Assembly: GCA_934168365.1 (NCBI GenBank)
Contig: CAKPNJ010000007.1
Location: 1 to 64,000 of the forward strand
DNA from: an uncultured Clostridia bacterium
Lineage (GTDB): Bacteria > Bacillota > Clostridia > TANB77 > CAG-508
Length of the DNA stretch: 64,000 nucleotides
Reading direction: 5' to 3'
Shown here: positions 34,243-43,392 of the stretch, piece by piece
How positions within the stretch are numbered: position 1 is the stretch's first letter
How the letters are laid out: every line of letters starts with the position of its first letter
The notes under the pieces: model-generated
Told to the model about the DNA's origin: nothing
Databases searched by the model: none
What the model saw: only the letters and a program-made list of their open reading frames with translations
Position numbers and translations under genes: made by a program

Positions 34243-34968
34243 ATGAAAACTCTATATGAAATATTGGAAGTAAGTGAAAAAGCTTCAAAGGAAATAATAG
34301 AAAAAGCATATAAAACATTAGCTAAAAAATACCATCCGGATTTACAAGACTCAAGTGACAAGCCAAAAGCAGAAGAAATGATGAAAAAAATAAATGAAGC
34401 ATATGATACTTTAAGCGATGAAACTAAAAGAAGTAGATATGATGAAGAATTAGCAGTAAAGAGACAAAAAGAAGAAAGTAATAAGGCTAGTAATAATTCG
34501 TATAGTCAACAACAGTATTATCAACAACCAAATACTAATAATAATCAACAGCAGTATTACCAACAGCCCAATAATAATAAACAAAACTCAGGCAATTCAA
34601 ATCAATCAGGAGTAAACAATGAGTATGTAAATGAACAAATGACAGAAGAGTTCAGAAGGCAACAAGAAGAAATACAAAAAAATATGCAACAACAATATCA
34701 GGCAAGATATCAAAACGCGTATGAAAATTATTTAAGAAGTTTAGGATATAAGATAAAATATAAGTGGACATGGGATAGATTTAAAGAATTACTAAAAACT
34801 CTTTTGATAACATTAGTAATATTAGTAATTTTGTGGTTTTTACCACCAACACACAAGATAATAATGGAATTTTATGAATCAAATAAAGTAATACAAGTAA
34901 TTGTAGATATAATATTGGGAATATTTAAAGGAATATGGGGGGCAATTTGTTCACTTTTTAAAGGATAA
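34243..34968 (+). CDS. Membrane-anchored J-domain protein
   Basis: 241 residues. N-terminal J domain (1-70): [34 protein letters not shown] with the essential HPD. A long Gln/Asn-rich, low-complexity linker (about 80-155, [16 protein letters not shown] repeats) is followed by a basic stretch and a C-terminal hydrophobic segment (about 183-203) plus an amphipathic end. There is no zinc finger or substrate-binding C-terminal domain, so it is a type III J protein that would recruit DnaK to the membrane. The ribosome binding site is AAGGGGG. Confidence 0.85.
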   Translation: MKTLYEILEVSEKASKEIIEKAYKTLAKKYHPDLQDSSDKPKAEEMMKKINEAYDTLSDETKRSRYDEELAVKRQKEESNKASNNSYSQQQYYQQPNTNNNQQQYYQQPNNNKQNSGNSNQSGVNNEYVNEQMTEEFRRQQEEIQKNMQQQYQARYQNAYENYLRSLGYKIKYKWTWDRFKELLKTLLITLVILVILWFLPPTHKIIMEFYESNKVIQVIVDIILGIFKGIWGAICSLFKG

Positions 34969-34983
34969 ATTAAAGAGTAAATA

Positions 34984-35012
34984 TTGAAATGTACAACAAA
35001 AAGGTGTATAAT
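34984..35012 (+). promoter_or_regulatory. SigA-type promoter for aspS
   Basis: TTGAAA (34984-34989), 17-base spacer, TATAAT (35007-35012). It sets the aspS start at 35052. Confidence 0.75.
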
Positions 35013-35051
35013 AGCCACTATAGTTACAGAAATAAAAAAGGAGATGTGTAT

Positions 35052-36803
35052 ATGTATAGAGATCACAATTGTGGAGAATTAACAATAAAAAACGTAGGAG
35101 AAACAGTAACAATAGCAGGTTGGGTACAAAAAATTAGAAACTTAGGATCGATGGTATTTATAGATTTACGTGATCAATTTGGAATTACACAAATAGTAAT
35201 ATCAGCTGACAATAAAGAACAATTAACAGATATAGTTTCAGAATGTGTTATTCAAGTAGTTGGAAAAGTAATAGAAAGAAGCAACAAAAATACTAAAATT
35301 CTAACAGGAGAAATTGAAGTTGAAGCTGAAAAAATAGAGATATTAGGAAAATGTAAAACTGTTTTACCATTTGAGGTTAACTCAGATAAAACAGGAGAAG
35401 TAAAAGAAGATTTAAGACTAGAATACCGTTTCCTAGATTTAAGAAATGATAAATTACATAAAACAATATTACTTCGTAATGAAGTAATGAAAACACTTCG
35501 TAAAAAAATGGATGAAATGGGATTTACAGAAATTCAAACACCAATATTAGCAAACTCTTCACCAGAAGGAGCAAGAGACTACTTAGTACCAAGTAGAATT
35601 CATCCAGGCGAATTTTATGCACTTCCACAAGCACCACAACAATTTAAACAATTGTTAATGGTATCAGGTTTTGATAAATATTATCAAATAGCACCATGTT
35701 TTAGAGATGAGGATCCTAGAGCAGATAGAGCACCAGGAGAGTTCTACCAACTAGATTTTGAAATGAGTTTTGCAGAACAAGATGATGTATTAAATGTATT
35801 AGGTGAAATATTTACAACAGTTTTCAAAACACATACAGACTGGAAAGTAGATGAAATGCCATTTAAACGTATTCCATATTTAGAAGCTATGGAAAAATAC
35901 GGAAGTGACAAACCAGACTTAAGAAATCCACTTATAATTCAAGATGTTACAGAAATATTTAAAAATGTTGACTTCACACCATTTAAAGATAAAACAGTTA
36001 AAGCAATAGTAGTAGATGGTGCAGCAGAACAAAGCAGAAAATTCTTTGATGGAATGTCAGATTTTGCTACAACTGAAGTTGGCGCAAAAATGTTAGGTTG
36101 GGTTAAAGTTGATAATGAAAATGTATTATCAGGTGGAGTAGCGAAATACATAACTCCAGAAGTTCAAAAAGAATTAGAAGAAAAAATAGGAATGAAGAAA
36201 AATTCAGCTGTATTCTTTATGGCAGACGAATTTAAAACAGTTCAAAAAATAGCAGGAGCTGTTCGTATTGAATTAGGAAATAGATTAGATTTATTAGAGA
36301 AAAACGTATATCGTTTATGCTATATAGTAGATTTTCCAATGTATGAATTATCAGACGAAGGAAAGGTTGACTTCAACCATAACCCATTCTCAATGCCACA
36401 AGGTGGAATGGAAGCTTTAATGACAAAAAATCCACTTGAAATATTAGCATATCAATATGATGTTGTATGTAATGGATATGAAGTAGCCTCAGGAGCTGTT
36501 AGAAACCACAGCCCAGAGTTAATGGTAAAAGCATTTGAAATAGCAGGATATAGCGAAGAAGAAGTAAAAACAAGATTTGGTGCATTATATAATGCATTCC
36601 AATACGGAACACCACCACATGCTGGAGCTGCTCCTGGATTAGATAGAATGGTAATGCTTGTAGCTGACAGCAAAAACATTCGTGAAGTAATTGCTTTCCC
36701 TAAAAATAAAAAGGCAAGAGACCTACTTATGAGAGCACCAAGCAGAGTACATGAACAACAATTAAAAGATGTTCATATTAGAATTGTAGAAAAAGAAAAA
36801 TAA
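35052..36803 (+). CDS. aspS: Aspartyl-tRNA synthetase
   Basis: 583 residues from ATG 35052 (AAAAAGGAGATG upstream). N-terminal OB anticodon-binding domain (VTIAGWVQKIRNLGSMVFIDLRDQFG), class II motifs FTEIQTPILANSSPEGARDYLVP and FRDEDPRADRAPGEFYQLDFEMSF, a bacterial GAD insertion (about 290-420), and motif 3 GAAPGLDRMVMLVA. It charges tRNA-Asp; whether it also charges tRNA-Asn cannot be told. No T-box is visible in its ~40-base leader. hisS, often adjacent in Firmicutes, is absent. Confidence 0.97.
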   Translation: MYRDHNCGELTIKNVGETVTIAGWVQKIRNLGSMVFIDLRDQFGITQIVISADNKEQLTDIVSECVIQVVGKVIERSNKNTKILTGEIEVEAEKIEILGKCKTVLPFEVNSDKTGEVKEDLRLEYRFLDLRNDKLHKTILLRNEVMKTLRKKMDEMGFTEIQTPILANSSPEGARDYLVPSRIHPGEFYALPQAPQQFKQLLMVSGFDKYYQIAPCFRDEDPRADRAPGEFYQLDFEMSFAEQDDVLNVLGEIFTTVFKTHTDWKVDEMPFKRIPYLEAMEKYGSDKPDLRNPLIIQDVTEIFKNVDFTPFKDKTVKAIVVDGAAEQSRKFFDGMSDFATTEVGAKMLGWVKVDNENVLSGGVAKYITPEVQKELEEKIGMKKNSAVFFMADEFKTVQKIAGAVRIELGNRLDLLEKNVYRLCYIVDFPMYELSDEGKVDFNHNPFSMPQGGMEALMTKNPLEILAYQYDVVCNGYEVASGAVRNHSPELMVKAFEIAGYSEEEVKTRFGALYNAFQYGTPPHAGAAPGLDRMVMLVADSKNIREVIAFPKNKKARDLLMRAPSRVHEQQLKDVHIRIVEKEK

Positions 36804-36816
36804 AATCAAATGAAGA

Positions 36817-36843
36817 AACTGTCGAATTTTAGACAGTTTTTTC
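36817..36843 (+). terminator. Intrinsic terminator after aspS
   Basis: AAACTGTC pairs with GACAGTTT around an A/T-rich loop, followed by TTTT. Confidence 0.8.
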
Positions 36844-36887
36844 AGTTAAATAAAAAAACTTATTAAAAACAAATTTTCGCAAAAATG

Positions 36888-36916
36888 TTGACTAGAGCTT
36901 TACTGTGTAGTATAAT
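36888..36916 (+). promoter_or_regulatory. SigA-type promoter for 36952-37200
   Basis: TTGACT (36888-36893), 17-base spacer, TATAAT (36911-36916). Confidence 0.8.
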
Positions 36917-36951
36917 AGAATATGTAAATAAAATGCGAAAGAGGTGGTAAT

Positions 36952-37200
36952 ATGCCAATGAAGACTAACGAAAATCAATCTTTAGAATCACTAATCGCAG
37001 CAATACAAGAACTATTATATGAACTAAAAAACGAACAAGATGACATACTAACAAAATTAGACAAACATCATAAGGCAACAATGCAGCAATTGCATGTACT
37101 TAGAGAGTTCGACCAAATTTCAGATATGACAAACCAAATATTTGAAAGGCGACTATCAAGTATTGAGCAGACTCTAAAAGAAAGAAAAAAGACATACTAA
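36952..37200 (+). CDS. Small coiled-coil hypothetical protein
   Basis: 82 residues, almost entirely helical with heptad-like spacing (LESLIAAIQELLYELKNEQDDIL, then LSSIEQTLKER). No membrane segment. It has a strong promoter and AAAGAGGTGG site; the start could also be ATG 36958. A perfect 37-bp palindrome begins two bases after its stop codon and provides a terminator. Not recognised. Confidence 0.7.
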   Translation: MPMKTNENQSLESLIAAIQELLYELKNEQDDILTKLDKHHKATMQQLHVLREFDQISDMTNQIFERRLSSIEQTLKERKKTY

Positions 37201-37201
37201 G

Positions 37202-37316
37202 AATATGCCATTGGGGACGGAGAACTTTGGCACGCTTTTAAGATTTAATTTATTTTTAATTTAAATTAGTCTTAAAGCGTGCCAAAGTTCTCCGTCCCCA
37301 ATGGCATATTTTTTAA
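37202..37316. repeat. GGGGACGG-type REP-like palindrome 2, also a terminator
   Basis: Arms 37202-37238 and 37274-37310 are perfectly complementary over 37 bases and carry CCATTGGGGACGGAGAAC. The loop is AT-rich and a TTTTTT run follows the right arm. It shares the GGGGACGG block with the element at 24269, but the rest differs. No transposase gene is in the window. Confidence 0.85.
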
Positions 37317-37384
37317 TAAAAACTCTTGATAAATATGAAAAATAAATATAAAATAAATATAGAAAAAATTAGGAGAAAAAATTT

Positions 37385-38767
37385 ATGAACAATAAAAAAA
37401 CATTTAGATTTTATACAGCACTTTGGGTGGCTAAAGGTGTATCATTCATATTAAAACTAACAGGTAGAAATGCCACAAGTTTACCAGGAAAAATAGCTAT
37501 CAGAATATGTCCAGACTTTTTAGGAAGATTAGAAAAACCTAAAACTATTATAGGAGTAACAGGAACTAATGGTAAGACAACAGTTTGCAATATAATAAAT
37601 GACATATTAACAGCAAACAAATTTGACTTTATAAATAACAAATATGGATCTAATATAGATAGAGGAGTTGCCACTACACTTATTCAAGGGTCAACAATAT
37701 CAGGAAAGGCAAAAAAAGATTTAGCAATACTTGAAATAGATGAAAGAAGCACAAGAAAAATATTTCCATATATTACACCAACATACCTAGTATGTACCAA
37801 CATCTTTAGAGATTCATTAATGAGACACGCACATACAGAATATATTTCAGAAATATTAAGCAAGTACATTCCTAAAGAAACAATAATGATAGAAAATGCA
37901 GACGATTTAATTTCTAGTCAAATTGCAGAAAACAACAAGAAAATATATTTTAGTATAGACAGATTACCAACAGATTCAGACCATTGTGAAAACATCACAA
38001 GAGATATTAGAGTATGTCCAAAATGCTATACTACTCTAGAATATGAATATGTAAGATACCATCACATTGGAAAAGCACATTGCCCTAATTGTGATTTTAA
38101 AACACCAGAAGCAGATTATGTACTAAATAACTTAGACTTACCAAATAAAAAAATGACAATCAAGTCAAAAAACAATGAAGAAACATATGATTTAATCAGT
38201 GATAATATAATAAACATATATAATACATTAGCTGCAATAATTGCACTAAAACAATTGAATTTGACATATGAACAAATAAACACACCATTAAAAAATATTA
38301 AAATTGTAGAGACAAGATATAGTAAAGAAGAATATAAAGGATATGAAATTGTAACACAATTGGCTAAAGGAATGAACCCAATTGCATGTTCACTAGCATT
38401 TGACTATACAAGAAAACAGCCAGGAAATAAAGCAGTAATAGTAATATTGGATGATTTGCATCAAGAAGCTCATGGTTCTGAAAATACAGCATGGTTATAT
38501 GATACAGATTATGAGTTCCTAAATGATAAAGAAATTAAACAAATTATTATTGCAGGTCCTCGATATATGGATGCATATGTAAGGCTTTTAATGGCAGATA
38601 TTCCAGAAGAAAAAATAGTACACAAATGTGATATTATTGAAGCAACATGCGAGTTAAAATTAGACGGAATTGAAAAAATATTTATTTTACATGACTTGTA
38701 TTCATTAAATGAAACAAAACAAATAAAGCAAAAAGTAAAAGAAATTATAGATGGGGAGAACGGTTAA
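37385..38767 (+). CDS. murT: Lipid II isoglutaminyl synthase subunit MurT
   Basis: 460 residues of the Mur-ligase-like MurT family (DUF1727 at the C-terminus). P-loop GVTGTNGKTTVCNIIND, then NNKYGSNIDRGVATTL, and the MurT-specific Cys4 zinc ribbon CPKC and CPNC (around 212-240). The C-terminal segment has LDDLHQEAHGSENTAWLYDTDYE. MurT with GatD amidates D-Glu of lipid II to D-isoglutamine. The gatD start codon overlaps the stop (TAATG). The partner GatD here lacks key residues, see there. Confidence 0.93.
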   Translation: MNNKKTFRFYTALWVAKGVSFILKLTGRNATSLPGKIAIRICPDFLGRLEKPKTIIGVTGTNGKTTVCNIINDILTANKFDFINNKYGSNIDRGVATTLIQGSTISGKAKKDLAILEIDERSTRKIFPYITPTYLVCTNIFRDSLMRHAHTEYISEILSKYIPKETIMIENADDLISSQIAENNKKIYFSIDRLPTDSDHCENITRDIRVCPKCYTTLEYEYVRYHHIGKAHCPNCDFKTPEADYVLNNLDLPNKKMTIKSKNNEETYDLISDNIINIYNTLAAIIALKQLNLTYEQINTPLKNIKIVETRYSKEEYKGYEIVTQLAKGMNPIACSLAFDYTRKQPGNKAVIVILDDLHQEAHGSENTAWLYDTDYEFLNDKEIKQIIIAGPRYMDAYVRLLMADIPEEKIVHKCDIIEATCELKLDGIEKIFILHDLYSLNETKQIKQKVKEIIDGENG

Positions 38768-39477
38768 TGAAAATTGAAATTTTATACCCAGAACTATGTA
38801 ATTTAAATGGAGATATGGGAAATATAAGGTACTTAAAGAAATGTGTACCAGAAATAGAAATATTAGAAACCACAATAAATGAAAAGCCAAAATTCATTGA
38901 GCAAGATGATATTTCTTTAGTATATATGGGGACATCAACTGAAAAGTCGCAAGAAATTATAATAGAAAAATTAAAACCATATACAGAGCAAATTAAACAG
39001 AAAATAGATAATAATCAATTATTTTTGTTTCTAGGCAATAGTTTAGAAATACTAGGAAAATATATTGAAAATGAAGATGGAAGCAAAATAGAAGCACTTG
39101 GAATTTTTGATATATATGCTAAAAGAAATATGTTAAATAGACATAACAGTTTCTTTTTAGGAACATATGAAGATATAGAAATTCTAGGCTTTAGAGGTCA
39201 ATTTACAATGCTATATGGAAACAATGAAAATAGCTATTTTGCAAAAGCAGAAATGGGAATAGGAATAAATGAGCAAACTAAATTAGAAGGAATCCATAAA
39301 AATAACTTCTTAGCAACATATATAATTGGACCAATATTAGTATTAAACCCATACTTTACATTAAAACTATTAAAAATGATGGGAGTAGAAAATCCAAAAC
39401 TTGCATTTGAAAAAGAAGTTATAGAAGCATATAATATTAGACTAAAAAAATTCAAAGAATTACAAAGCAAAAACTAA
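38767..39477 (+). CDS. gatD: GatD-like glutamine amidotransferase, catalytic Cys and His missing
   Basis: 236 residues. The N-terminus (EILYPELCNLNGDMGNIRYLKKC) and the segment EALGIFDIYAKR are those of GatD, the glutaminase partner of MurT. In the family the nucleophile lies in CGGYQLLG (Cys94 in S. aureus numbering) and the His in TYLHGP (189). Here these read GNSLEILG (about 89-96) and TYIIGP (about 186), and the GGGPD-type oxyanion region is YMGTST. The subunit should not hydrolyse glutamine. It may act structurally, with MurT using free ammonia. Start by TAATG coupling. Confidence 0.85.
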   Translation: MKIEILYPELCNLNGDMGNIRYLKKCVPEIEILETTINEKPKFIEQDDISLVYMGTSTEKSQEIIIEKLKPYTEQIKQKIDNNQLFLFLGNSLEILGKYIENEDGSKIEALGIFDIYAKRNMLNRHNSFFLGTYEDIEILGFRGQFTMLYGNNENSYFAKAEMGIGINEQTKLEGIHKNNFLATYIIGPILVLNPYFTLKLLKMMGVENPKLAFEKEVIEAYNIRLKKFKELQSKN

Positions 39478-39482
39478 AAAAT

Positions 39483-39512
39483 CAATCAGCCGTAAGGATG
39501 GCTGATTTTTTT
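39483..39512 (+). terminator. Intrinsic terminator after gatD
   Basis: AATCAGCC pairs with GGCTGATT around GTAAGGAT, followed by TTTTT. Confidence 0.9.
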
Positions 39513-39583
39513 GCTTTACATATTGAAAAAAAATAGATATTATGATATAAATTATATGTAATAATAGATAAAAAGGAACAATA

Positions 39584-40609
39584 ATGAAAAATATAAAAGA
39601 ATATAACCTAGACGAATTAAAGCAAGAACTTATTTCCCTAGGAGAAAAAGGATATAGAGCAGAGCAAATATTTAACTGGCTTTATGTAGAAAAAGTAAAA
39701 AGTTTTGACGATATGACTAATTTATCATTAGAACTAAGAGAAAAACTAAAACAAAACTATACAATGTGTAACTTTGAAATACTTAGTAAACAAGAATCTT
39801 CAGACGGGACAAAAAAATACTTATTTGATGTATTAGATGGAAATGCAATAGAAACGGTTTTAATGCAATATCATCATGGAAAAACAATTTGTGTATCTTC
39901 ACAAATTGGATGCAAAATGGGATGTAAGTTTTGTGCATCAACAGGAATAGCATTTGTTAGAGGTCTTACATCAGGCGAGATAGTTGAACAAATATTGGCA
40001 GTAGAACAAGACATTGGAGAGCATATTTCAAATATAGTATTTATGGGAATAGGAGAACCTTTTGACAATTATGATAATGTAATACATGCAATTAGAATTA
40101 TAAATAATCAAAAAGGTTTAAATATAGGAGCAAGACATATTAGCGTTTCAACATCTGGGCTAGTTCCAAGAATTTATGATTTTGCAAATGAAGATTTGCA
40201 ATGTACATTATCTATTTCGCTACATGCAACAGATAATACCAAAAGAAGTGCAATGATGCCAGTAAATAATCTATATTCAATTGAAGAACTTATGGAGGCT
40301 TGCAAATACTACATTGCAAAAACTAATAAGAGAATATCATTTGAATATGCATTGGCAAAAGATAACAATGACAATTTAGAAGATGCAAAAGCATTGGTAA
40401 ACTTATTAAAAGGAATGCTTTGTCATGTGAACTTAATACCAATAAACAAAATTGAAAACGGAAAATTTACTAAAAGCAGTAATGATAATATTATAAAATT
40501 TAGAGATTACTTAAATGACCATGGAATTGTGGCAACAATTAGAAGAGAGCTAGGCAGTGACATAGATGCAGCATGTGGTCAATTAAGAAGAAAAAATTTA
40601 AAAACATAG
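39584..40609 (+). CDS. rlmN: 23S rRNA (adenine2503-C2)-methyltransferase RlmN
   Basis: 341 residues, radical SAM enzyme. N-terminal LxxxGxxxYRAEQIFNWLY, the CKMGCKFCAST [4Fe-4S] motif (Cys near 110, 114 and 117), GIGEPFDNYDNV, and the C-terminal Cys in DIDAACGQLR that forms the methyl-carrying residue. It methylates A2503 of 23S rRNA and A37 of some tRNAs. It starts a conserved Firmicute operon with prpC, prkC, rsgA and rpe; prpC follows after 11 bases. Confidence 0.95.
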   Translation: MKNIKEYNLDELKQELISLGEKGYRAEQIFNWLYVEKVKSFDDMTNLSLELREKLKQNYTMCNFEILSKQESSDGTKKYLFDVLDGNAIETVLMQYHHGKTICVSSQIGCKMGCKFCASTGIAFVRGLTSGEIVEQILAVEQDIGEHISNIVFMGIGEPFDNYDNVIHAIRIINNQKGLNIGARHISVSTSGLVPRIYDFANEDLQCTLSISLHATDNTKRSAMMPVNNLYSIEELMEACKYYIAKTNKRISFEYALAKDNNDNLEDAKALVNLLKGMLCHVNLIPINKIENGKFTKSSNDNIIKFRDYLNDHGIVATIRRELGSDIDAACGQLRRKNLKT

Positions 40610-40620
40610 GAGGAAAATAG

Positions 40621-41346
40621 ATGAAAGGTTTTGCTAAAACTGATGTTGGCAAAGCAAGAGAAATGAATCAAGACTATTACAGTATTCCTTCTTCTGAAAG
40701 TGACTTACAATTATACATTCTAGCAGATGGAATGGGCGGATATAACGGAGGAGAAATAGCAAGCAGGCTAGCAGCAGAAACAACAAAAAATTATATTCAA
40801 AACAATTTTAAAAAAATAGAACATGATAAAGAAGCAATATTAAAGTTAGTAAAGGATGCAATGGAATATGCTAATATGGTAGTATATGAAGAATCAAAAA
40901 AAGATGAAAACTTGCAAGGAATGGGTACTACTTTAGATGTATGCTTCATATATAATAGTAAGATATATATAGGACATGTAGGAGATAGTAGAATATACTT
41001 AATAAAAAAAGACATAGCTAGAAAGATAACCAAAGACCACAGCTATGTTCAACAATTAGTAGAAGATAAAAAAATTACTAGAGAAGAAGCAGAGCACCAT
41101 CCAAAAAAGAATATGCTATTAAAGGCATTAGGATGTACCTCTTATGTGGAACCAGATATAAGAGCAAGAAACTTAGAAAAAGACGATATATTATTAATGT
41201 GTTCAGATGGACTAACTAATATGGTAGAAGAAAGTAAAATATATGAAGTAGTTAGAGAAAATAAAGAAAAAGCGCCAGAGATATTAGTAAATTTAGCAAA
41301 TAATGCTGGTGGATATGACAACATAACAGTTATAACTATAATATAG
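40621..41346 (+). CDS. prpC: PP2C-type Ser/Thr phosphatase (PrpC/Stp)
   Basis: 241 residues with PP2C metal-binding motifs: KAREMNQDYYSI, LADGMGGYNGGEIAS, GMGTTLDVCFI, GHVGDSRIYLI, CSDGLTNMV and AGGYDNITVI. It removes phosphates placed by the PASTA kinase PrkC encoded 13 bases downstream. The ribosome binding site is AGGAGGAAAATAG. Length and order match the B. subtilis prpC-prkC pair. Confidence 0.95.
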   Translation: MKGFAKTDVGKAREMNQDYYSIPSSESDLQLYILADGMGGYNGGEIASRLAAETTKNYIQNNFKKIEHDKEAILKLVKDAMEYANMVVYEESKKDENLQGMGTTLDVCFIYNSKIYIGHVGDSRIYLIKKDIARKITKDHSYVQQLVEDKKITREEAEHHPKKNMLLKALGCTSYVEPDIRARNLEKDDILLMCSDGLTNMVEESKIYEVVRENKEKAPEILVNLANNAGGYDNITVITII

Positions 41347-41359
41347 GGGAGATAAAATT

Positions 41360-43339
41360 ATGAATTTAGTAGGTAAAGTAATAGGAAATAGATATGAAAT
41401 GCTTGAAAAAATTGGTGAAGGTGGTATGGCCACAGTATACAAAGCCAGATGTAATATTTTAAAAAGATATGTAGCTGTAAAAGTACTAAGAGAAGAATTT
41501 ACAACAGATGAAGAATTTATTAGAAGATTTAACACAGAAGCACAAGCTGCAGCAAGCCTTACACATCCAAATATTGTATCAATATTTGATGTAGGACATG
41601 AAGACAATGTTTATTATATTGTTATGGAGCTGGTACAAGGCAAAACTTTAAAAGAAATTATAAACGAAGATGGAGTACTACCTTGGAAATGGTCTGTAAA
41701 TATTGCGATACAAGTAGCATCAGCATTAGAAACAGCACACAAAAACAATATAGTACATAGAGATATTAAACCACACAATATAATAATAACAGAAGATGGA
41801 ATTGCCAAAGTAACAGACTTTGGAATAGCGAAAGCTGTATCAAATTCAACAATTACTGCCTTTGGAACAACAATTGGTTCAGTTCATTATTTCTCACCTG
41901 AACATGCTAGAGGTGGATATACTGATGCAAAATCAGATATCTATTCATTAGGTGTAGTAATGTATGAAATGCTAACTGGTAGGGTACCATTTGATGCAGA
42001 TACACCAGTATCTATAGCTTTAAAACATATGCAAGAAAAACCAGTAGAACCAATGAAATTAAATCCATCTATTCCATTTGCAATAAACAAAATAATAATG
42101 AAAGCAATGGAAAAAGAGCCAAGTTTAAGATATCAAAATGCTACTGAAATGCTAAAAGATTTAAGTATGGCATTAAAAGATCCAGAAGGTGGATTTGTAA
42201 AGAGTAATGCAGAAAAACTTCAATATACCCAAAGAGTTCCAGTTTTAGGAGAAGAGCCACAAGTAGAAGTAAAAGAAGATGGCAAAAAAGGAAAATTAGC
42301 TAAATATTTTGAAGAACATCCAACAGCTAAAAAAGTATGGATAACAGTAATAATTGCAGTGTTAGTAATTTTAATCCCATTAGCGGGATTCTTTGGAGTT
42401 CAAGCATTATTAAAAGCAGGACTACCAAAAGATGTTAACCTACCTAACTTTGTGGGTCAAACATTAGAAGAAGCAAAAGTAACATTAGGAAAAACAAAAT
42501 TAACCTTAGAAACAGAAGAAGTATTTGATGATGAAGTGGAAGCAGGAAAAATCATTTCACAAGAACCACCATATTCAGAAGGTGCAACAGTAAAAGAAAA
42601 TACTACTGTTAAATTGAAAATAAGCAAAGGCTCAGAAATGGTAGAGATGATTAAAGTAGTAGGAATGACTTATGAAGAAGCTGAGCAAAAACTAAAAGAT
42701 GAATTGCACTTAAATGTAGAGAGAAAAGAAGAAACAAGTAAAACAGTAGAAAAAGATGTAGTTATAAAACAAGATATTGCAGAAGGAAAACAAATTAAAG
42801 TTGGAGAAACTGTAACACTAACAGTAAGTATAGGAACAGGTCTTAAAGATGTGGCTATGCCATATGTAATAGGAGATACAGAGGCAGAAGCTAAAAAGAA
42901 ATTAGCTGATTTAACAGTAATAGTTGCATATGAAGAAGATATGTCAAAGGCAGATGGAAAGGTATTGAAACAAAGCATTGAAGCTGGAACAACAGTTGAA
43001 GAAAAAACAAAAGTTACAATTACTGTAAATAGAATAGAAGAAATAAAAACTGGAATGGTAAGAATAAATGTGCAATCTCTACTAGGAGATAAAGCAGTAA
43101 TTCAAAAAGATGAAGCTGGTAATGAAATAAATCCAACAGTAACAGTAAAAGTTACCGTTGATGGAGATAATCAATATGAAGAAGAAAGACGTAAAGATGA
43201 AACATCACTAGTGGTTAAAGTACATGGAAAACATACAGTAACAATAAAAGTATGGATTGGAGATCAAATGTATGGAATGCAACAACTAACATTAACAGAT
43301 GAAAACCCAATAATTAGTTTTCCAATGAAAGCACAGTAA
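41360..43339 (+). CDS. prkC: PASTA-domain Ser/Thr protein kinase
   Basis: 659 residues. Kinase domain 1-270: GEGGMATVYKA, VAVKVL (Lys near 41), HRDIKPHNIII, DFGIAKA and the activation loop with TTIGSVHYFSPEHARGG. One membrane helix at about 328-350. Three PASTA domains follow (about 352-425, 426-495, 496-565), then an unusual ~90-residue beta-rich C-terminal extension. It senses muropeptides or lipid II and controls wall metabolism and, in spore formers, germination. Short sequence after the stop looks like a remnant of a second C-terminal end. Confidence 0.95.
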   Translation: MNLVGKVIGNRYEMLEKIGEGGMATVYKARCNILKRYVAVKVLREEFTTDEEFIRRFNTEAQAAASLTHPNIVSIFDVGHEDNVYYIVMELVQGKTLKEIINEDGVLPWKWSVNIAIQVASALETAHKNNIVHRDIKPHNIIITEDGIAKVTDFGIAKAVSNSTITAFGTTIGSVHYFSPEHARGGYTDAKSDIYSLGVVMYEMLTGRVPFDADTPVSIALKHMQEKPVEPMKLNPSIPFAINKIIMKAMEKEPSLRYQNATEMLKDLSMALKDPEGGFVKSNAEKLQYTQRVPVLGEEPQVEVKEDGKKGKLAKYFEEHPTAKKVWITVIIAVLVILIPLAGFFGVQALLKAGLPKDVNLPNFVGQTLEEAKVTLGKTKLTLETEEVFDDEVEAGKIISQEPPYSEGATVKENTTVKLKISKGSEMVEMIKVVGMTYEEAEQKLKDELHLNVERKEETSKTVEKDVVIKQDIAEGKQIKVGETVTLTVSIGTGLKDVAMPYVIGDTEAEAKKKLADLTVIVAYEEDMSKADGKVLKQSIEAGTTVEEKTKVTITVNRIEEIKTGMVRINVQSLLGDKAVIQKDEAGNEINPTVTVKVTVDGDNQYEEERRKDETSLVVKVHGKHTVTIKVWIGDQMYGMQQLTLTDENPIISFPMKAQ

Positions 43340-43392
43340 ACAAGCTTACTAGCGAAAATCCAGTAATTAGTTTTGAATAATGAGGTAAATGA

